Assembly (NCBI GenBank): GCA_004562915.1
Contig: SFQZ01000083.1
Coordinates: 1-23,209 of the forward strand
DNA: 23,209 bases
Source: a bacterium
GTDB taxonomy: Bacteria; Bacillota_A; Clostridia; Lachnospirales; Lachnospiraceae
Direction of reading: 5' to 3'
Positions 22,062-23,209 of the stretch are shown in pieces; positions within the stretch are counted from its first letter, which is position 1; each line of letters begins with the position of its first letter. Below the pieces are notes generated by a model. The model worked only from the letters and a program-made list of their open reading frames with translations. It made no database searches and was not told the DNA's origin. The position numbers and the translations under genes are program-made.

Positions 22062-23209
22062 ATGAGGGTAAGACGAAGTCTGTTGATGGGACTTGGTATC
22101 ATGATAGCGTTATCTGTCGGTGTGCCGGTAGCGGCAACTGCGATAGATTCTAATCTTGTCGGTATGGATGAGCAAATCGATGAATCACCATATGAATGGA
22201 CCTATGATGAAGAAAATGGTACATGGAGTCTGGTAAAGAAAGAAGATGACACTCCTGTAACAGTTGATGGAGTTTATAAGTGGAATGGTGATTATTATTT
22301 CATTGAAGGTGGTTTGCTGGTAACGAAAGGTACTGTAGATGTTACAGAGGAAGATCTTGAAACTTTGGGTGAAGATGATACTAGTATTACGGAAGGAAGC
22401 TATTCGGTTGCAGTATATTCGGAAGAAGTAAATTCTCCGGAAAAGGGACTTGGAAAATTGATCTTACCGAGTGCGGAGACAGAAGATCCCGAAATAGTTG
22501 CAGGCTGGAAGAAAGTTGGAGATAAATGGGTCTATATCAATGAAGATGGTACCCAGGCATCTGACAAGATTGGCTGGCAGCTGATTGAAGAAACATATTA
22601 TTTCCTGAATGAAGACGGAAGTGTAGATACATCCAAGAATGGTATTATAGAGTTCGAGGGAAAATATCTTGATGCAGCCAATGGAGAAGCGGTTCTGGCG
22701 ACAGGCTTCCAGAAAATTGATGGTGCTACATATTATCTGAACAGTGATGGAATTATTCAGGAATATACCGACTGCTGGGTGACAATTGAAGGAAAAGCAT
22801 ATTATTTTAATGAAAAGCATCAGATTGCTTCCCAGAATATTAATGGTTGGAAAATGATTGATGGCAACTGGTACTGGTTTGAAAATGGTAAGACAGCTAC
22901 CGGATGGAGAAGTATCGGTGGTAAATGGTACTATATGGATCCACAGAATGGTATTATGAAGACGGGATTTTTTACAGATACTGCCGGTAATAAATATTAT
23001 TGTGATTCCAGCGGAGCCATGGTCGGTGGTGGATGGCATAAGCTGGGAAGTAGCTGGTACTGGATGCATAACAGCGGAGCGATTGCTGTTGGATGGCTGA
23101 AACAGGGAAATACCTGGTATTATCTGGATCCTGCTAACGGTGCGATGAAGACTGGCTGGTATCAGGATGGAAGTACCTGGTATTATTCTGATGCAAGCGG
23201 AGCGATGCA
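22062..23209 (+). CDS. Secreted choline/cell-wall-binding repeat protein (3' end outside window)
   Basis: The open frame runs off the window after 382 codons. A signal peptide is clear (MRVRRSLLMGLGIMIALSVG, cut probably after VAATA, about residue 27). An acidic unique region follows to about 142, containing EWTYDEENGTWSLV. From about 145 there are tandem aromatic repeats of about 20 residues of the CW_binding_1/choline-binding kind, such as GWKKVGDKWVYINEDG, GWKMIDGNWYWFENGKTAT, GWRSIGGKWYYMDPQNGIMKTG and GWLKQGNTWYYLDPANGAMKTG. In pneumococci such repeats bind phosphocholine on teichoic acid; in clostridia they can also bind other wall or glucan polymers. No catalytic domain is visible yet; one could lie downstream. 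GAAGGAGG sits 7 bases before ATG 22062. Confidence 0.9.
   Translation, partial: MRVRRSLLMGLGIMIALSVGVPVAATAIDSNLVGMDEQIDESPYEWTYDEENGTWSLVKKEDDTPVTVDGVYKWNGDYYFIEGGLLVTKGTVDVTEEDLETLGEDDTSITEGSYSVAVYSEEVNSPEKGLGKLILPSAETEDPEIVAGWKKVGDKWVYINEDGTQASDKIGWQLIEETYYFLNEDGSVDTSKNGIIEFEGKYLDAANGEAVLATGFQKIDGATYYLNSDGIIQEYTDCWVTIEGKAYYFNEKHQIASQNINGWKMIDGNWYWFENGKTATGWRSIGGKWYYMDPQNGIMKTGFFTDTAGNKYYCDSSGAMVGGGWHKLGSSWYWMHNSGAIAVGWLKQGNTWYYLDPANGAMKTGWYQDGSTWYYSDASGAM

Noticed and set aside
22464..23069. A 201-codon frame on the minus strand within the repeat protein gene.
   Set aside because: It is the antisense of a clear secreted repeat protein with signal peptide, ribosome site and promoter. It arises from the repeats.
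22490..23209. The tandem repeats at the window end as a CRISPR or DNA satellite.
   Set aside because: They are degenerate at DNA level, stay in frame and encode the known aromatic wall-binding repeats.

Overview
The window reads as a chromosome segment from a spore-forming, low-to-mid GC Firmicute, most likely a gut Lachnospiraceae (Clostridia). The basis is the gpr-spoIIP-lepA-hemW gene order, strong AGGAGG-type ribosome sites, sigma-A promoters, a LexA box of the Gram-positive type, Spo0A-type sequences and many GTG/TTG starts. The species cannot be named from this evidence.

Layout. (1) About 5-1715: a probable ISNCY/IS1202-like insertion sequence with one DDE transposase and, behind it, a GC-rich 134-nt block of nested inverted repeats. 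(2) 1863-4187: gpr (spore germination protease) and spoIIP (peptidoglycan hydrolase of engulfment), with a candidate forespore promoter just inside the IS boundary. (3) 4258-10291: housekeeping genes lepA, hemW and uvrA. uvrA has a LexA operator inside its promoter. (4) 10415-14347: mreB, recD2 and comF, tightly packed; recD2 and comF overlap by ATGA. (5) 14422-18176: a second operon of two unrecognised membrane proteins, the c-di-AMP synthase cdaA and its partner cdaR (ybbR), closed by a strong bidirectional terminator. (6) 18246-20427: a divergent pair, a two-domain putative lipoprotein (minus) and an rRNA uracil methyltransferase (plus). (7) 20428-23209: a more accessory-looking end. It holds a non-coding stretch rich in inverted repeats, a stand-alone Spo0A DNA-binding domain protein with a TGTCGAA box upstream, a LicC-type nucleotidyltransferase, and a divergent secreted protein with choline/cell-wall-binding repeats that runs off the window.

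Functional threads are spore formation and germination (gpr, spoIIP, Spo0A-like), cell shape and wall (mreB, cdaA/cdaR, LicC-like, repeat protein), and DNA repair and uptake (uvrA, recD2, comF).

The oddest observations are two lesions of similar size in otherwise normal genes. mreB lacks about 20 conserved residues that should include the catalytic-glutamate segment, still in frame. cdaR is cut by a frameshift that also appears to have removed about 15-20 residues. Other points of interest are the structured block in the IS, the solo Spo0A domain with its own 0A box, and the unknown membrane pair beside cdaA. No tRNA, rRNA or CRISPR array was seen.
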